Assembly: GCA_034436155.1 (NCBI GenBank)
Contig: DAOTVP010000088.1
Span: 1 to 64,000, forward strand
Length of the DNA: 64,000 bases
Direction of reading: 5' to 3'
Origin: GCA-2794515 sp034436155
Lineage (GTDB): Bacteria > Chloroflexota > Anaerolineae > Aggregatilineales > Phototrophicaceae
Shown piece after piece: positions 62,002-64,000 of the stretch. The notes beneath the pieces were generated by a model. That model saw only the letters and a program-made list of their open reading frames with translations. It was not told where the DNA came from and did no database searches. Both the position numbers and the translations under genes were made by a program. Position 1 is the stretch's first letter. Each line of letters begins with the position of its first letter.

Positions 62002-63240
62002 ATGAAAAAACTAACTTTACTTTGCATACTTATCTTCACACTAGGATTAACCGCCGTGAGCGCACAAGACGACACCAAAATCCCACAACTGCCTAGCGAA
62101 GGCGCATTTTTCACGGGTGAATATCGCAATATCTTATCGGAATGGGGGTTATCGGATGAAGAAATCCAAACCCGCATTGATGAAACATTCCAGCAATTGT
62201 TTTATGGCGATGACGACAACGAGCGCGTGTATTACGAACTCGGTGATGACATGGCGTATATCGTCGACATCAACAACAACGATATTCGCACCGAAGGCAT
62301 TTCGTATGGCATGATGATCACCGTCCAGATGGATAAAAAAGCCGAATTTGACCGCCTCTGGAAGTGGGCATATACCCATATGTATCACAAAGAGGGTCCG
62401 TGGGCGGGGTATTTCTGTTGGCATACCCGCCTAGACGGGACATGTATCGACAACAACCCCGCATCCGATGGTGAAATTTGGTATGCCACCGCGCTATTTT
62501 TTGCCTCTGCCCGTTGGGGTGATGGTGAAGGCATTTTTAATTATAAAGAATATGCCCAAACCATCCTCAACACCATGATTCATCAAAAAACTGCCCTCGC
62601 CACACCGACATTCGACCCCGAAACCAAGTTAGTGGTGTTTGTGGCGCAAATTGGAGAGGTGAGCCAATTCACCGATCCATCGTATCAAGCGCCTCATTTT
62701 TATGAAATTTGGGCGCGGTTAGCCACGCAAGATAACGAATTTTGGCAAGAAGCCATCCAAGCCGCCCGTGAACATTGGCGTAATGCCGCCCATCCCGTCA
62801 CAGGGTTGATGGCGAATTATGCTGAATTCACAGGTGAACCGCGGGATTGGGGTGGTAGTGATTATGGCGGTGTGTATTATGCCGATGCGTGGCGCATTGG
62901 CATGATGGTGGCGCTGGATTACATCTGGTTTGCCCCAGACCAATGGCATGTCGAACAGAGCAACCGCTATCTGCGCTTCTTCCACGATTTAGGCATCGGG
63001 CGCTATAACAGTCGCTTCTTGATTGATGGCACGCCACAGGGCTTTCAACATCGTTCTACGGGGCATATCGCCACCAACGCCGTTGCCACCCTCGCGTCTA
63101 CCGAGCCGTTTGTGTGGGATTTCCTCGAAGAATTTTGGAATACGCCCATTCCGACAGGACAATATCGGTATTATGATGGATTGTTGTATATGATGGCGTT
63201 GTTGCAGACCAGTGGCAATTTTAGAATTTATATGCCATAA
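62002..63240 (+). CDS. GH8 reducing-end xylose-releasing exo-oligoxylanase (Rex-like), with a signal peptide
   Basis: A 412-aa GH8 enzyme. General acid Glu98 lies in NNDIRTEGISYGMMITVQMD; FDRLWKWAYTHMYH, FASARWGDG, TDPSYQAPHFYE, and YADAWRIG with the putative base Asp follow the Rex pattern. Rex removes xylose from the reducing end of xylo-oligomers. The N-terminus KKLTLLCILIFTLGLTAVSAQDD is a clear signal peptide, whereas the Rex enzymes I know are cytoplasmic. ATG 62002 with AAGGATA in front. Confidence 0.9.
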   Translation: MKKLTLLCILIFTLGLTAVSAQDDTKIPQLPSEGAFFTGEYRNILSEWGLSDEEIQTRIDETFQQLFYGDDDNERVYYELGDDMAYIVDINNNDIRTEGISYGMMITVQMDKKAEFDRLWKWAYTHMYHKEGPWAGYFCWHTRLDGTCIDNNPASDGEIWYATALFFASARWGDGEGIFNYKEYAQTILNTMIHQKTALATPTFDPETKLVVFVAQIGEVSQFTDPSYQAPHFYEIWARLATQDNEFWQEAIQAAREHWRNAAHPVTGLMANYAEFTGEPRDWGGSDYGGVYYADAWRIGMMVALDYIWFAPDQWHVEQSNRYLRFFHDLGIGRYNSRFLIDGTPQGFQHRSTGHIATNAVATLASTEPFVWDFLEEFWNTPIPTGQYRYYDGLLYMMALLQTSGNFRIYMP

Positions 63241-63255
63241 CGCCTATTCATTTTG

Positions 63256-63351
63256 TGGCGGACATACAAGGCTAAAGCCTTTAGTCCGCCATTACACCCA
63301 AACTGGATATACTGTAATGGCTGACTAGCCCGTTAGGGCGTATGTCAGCCA
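63256..63351. repeat. Two hairpin repeats (TAG/ATA family) between GH8 and xylA
   Basis: 63256-63291: TGGCGGAC / GTCCGCCA, inner AAGGCT-AA-AGCCTT. 63318-63351: TGGCTGAC / GTCAGCCA, inner GCCC-GTTA-GGGC. The outer stems differ by compensating changes, and both keep ATA or TAT opposite TAG. Confidence 0.85.
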
Positions 63352-63386
63352 CACTTATTAATAATATGATATTGAGGACACATACC

Positions 63387-64000
63387 ATGACCAACTATCA
63401 ACCCAAACCCGAACATAAATTTACCTTTGGCTTATGGACAGTCGGCAACACGGGGCGCGACCCCTTCGGTGAACCCACCCGTAAACTCTTATCGCCTGTC
63501 GAGATTGTCCACCTCCTCGCCGATGTCGGCGCGTGGGGGGTCAATTTTCATGATAACGATCTCGTGCCGATAGATGCCACCCCTGCCCAACGCGACCAAA
63601 TCGTGCGCGATTTCAAAAAGGCACTCGCCGATACGGGCATCGTTGTGCCAATGGCGACCACCAATTTATTCACGCACCCCGTTTTCAAAGATGGCGCGTT
63701 CACATCCAACGACCCCAAAGTCCGTGCGTATGCCTTGCAAAAGACCATGAACGCCATTGATCTCGGCGTGGAATTGGGCGCGAAAACGTATGTCTTTTGG
63801 GGCGGACGTGAAGGCACAGAGACCGATAGCGCAAAAAATCCACTCGATGCGCTCAAATGGTTTCGGGAGGCGATCAACTTTTTGACAGCATACGTGCGCG
63901 ATCAAGGCTACGACCTCAAATTTGCCCTCGAACCCAAACCGAATGAACCACGCGGTCACATCTTTTTGCCGACCGTTGGCGATGCGCTCGGCTTCATCAG
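63387..64000 (+). CDS. xylA: Xylose isomerase, cut off by the window end
   Basis: The first 204 codons of a group I (actinobacterial-type) xylose isomerase: KFTFGLWTVGNTGRDPFGEPTR, DVGAWGVNFHDNDLVP (active-site His), TNLFTHPVFKDGAFTSND and KTYVFWGGREG, then FALEPKPNEPRGHIFLPT with the metal-ligand Glu. It turns D-xylose into D-xylulose in the cytoplasm. TTGAGGACA lies 8-14 bases ahead of ATG 63387. The frame is open through base 64000. Confidence 0.97.
   Translation, partial: MTNYQPKPEHKFTFGLWTVGNTGRDPFGEPTRKLLSPVEIVHLLADVGAWGVNFHDNDLVPIDATPAQRDQIVRDFKKALADTGIVVPMATTNLFTHPVFKDGAFTSNDPKVRAYALQKTMNAIDLGVELGAKTYVFWGGREGTETDSAKNPLDALKWFREAINFLTAYVRDQGYDLKFALEPKPNEPRGHIFLPTVGDALGFI

Overview
This 64 kb window looks like a chromosomal segment of a bacterium from the Chloroflexota, probably an Anaerolineae-like lineage. 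This is an inference from gene content and protein style, not from a marker gene. The pointers are many secreted proteins whose signal peptides end in Ala-Gln followed by acidic residues, a cyanobacterial-type HoxEFUYH hydrogenase, a STAND NB-ARC/TPR regulator pair, a ScyD/ScyE-like propeller protein, a cyanophycinase-like protein, and GC-rich palindromic repeats between genes. I see no rRNA, tRNA, CRISPR array, IS transposase or prophage.

Layout. 0.4-4.2 kb: a duplicated S51 cyanophycinase-like protein, a 5'-truncated TPR remnant and an SGNH-type protein. 4.1-10.6 kb: a complete branched-chain amino-acid type ABC operon (livK-G-F-H-M, minus strand) behind an alpha/beta hydrolase. 11-17 kb: a secreted triple-repeat protein, two tandem paralogues, a CLC-type anion transporter resembling the fluoride-exporting branch, a 59-bp tandem array, formate-tetrahydrofolate ligase and a NUDIX hydrolase. 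17-29 kb: a secreted SH3b protein, an Uma2 fragment, a Wzm/Wzt polysaccharide exporter, an antitoxin with a split PIN toxin, a Tat-exported amine oxidase, a STAND NB-ARC ATPase with a separate TPR partner, a ScyD/ScyE-like protein and an AraC fragment. 29-35.6 kb: one very large GH13 amylase with repeated starch-binding and Ig/FN3 modules and an LPATG anchor. 35.9-46.9 kb: hoxE-F-U-Y-H, a maturation protease, hypF, a secreted protein split by a stop codon, hypC and hypD. 47-48.9 kb: an AT-richer two-gene AAA ATPase + DUF4435 pair resembling the PARIS anti-phage system. 48.9-52.5 kb: a beta-CASP nuclease with a long duplicated C-terminal region, followed by a HepT/MntA toxin-antitoxin pair. 53-55 kb: a tyrosine phosphatase with a frameshifted N-terminus and a membrane protein. 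55-64 kb: a xylo-oligosaccharide locus: LacI regulator with two operator copies, sugar ABC transporter, GH3, GH8 and the start of xylA.

How the genes fit together. The window suggests a heterotroph that degrades starch outside the cell (GH13) and xylan oligomers (GH8, GH3, xylA), imports sugars and amino acids or amides by ABC transporters, and balances NAD(P)H through a bidirectional Hox hydrogenase. The most unusual signals are structural. (1) hypF carries three in-frame blocks made from a C-rich/G-rich double-hairpin element that also occurs once between genes. (2) A second family of intergenic hairpins has stems that differ from copy to copy but keep complementarity around a constant TAG/ATA mismatch. 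(3) Several genes are broken in recognisable ways: truncation, frameshift, 32-bp duplication, or an in-frame stop.
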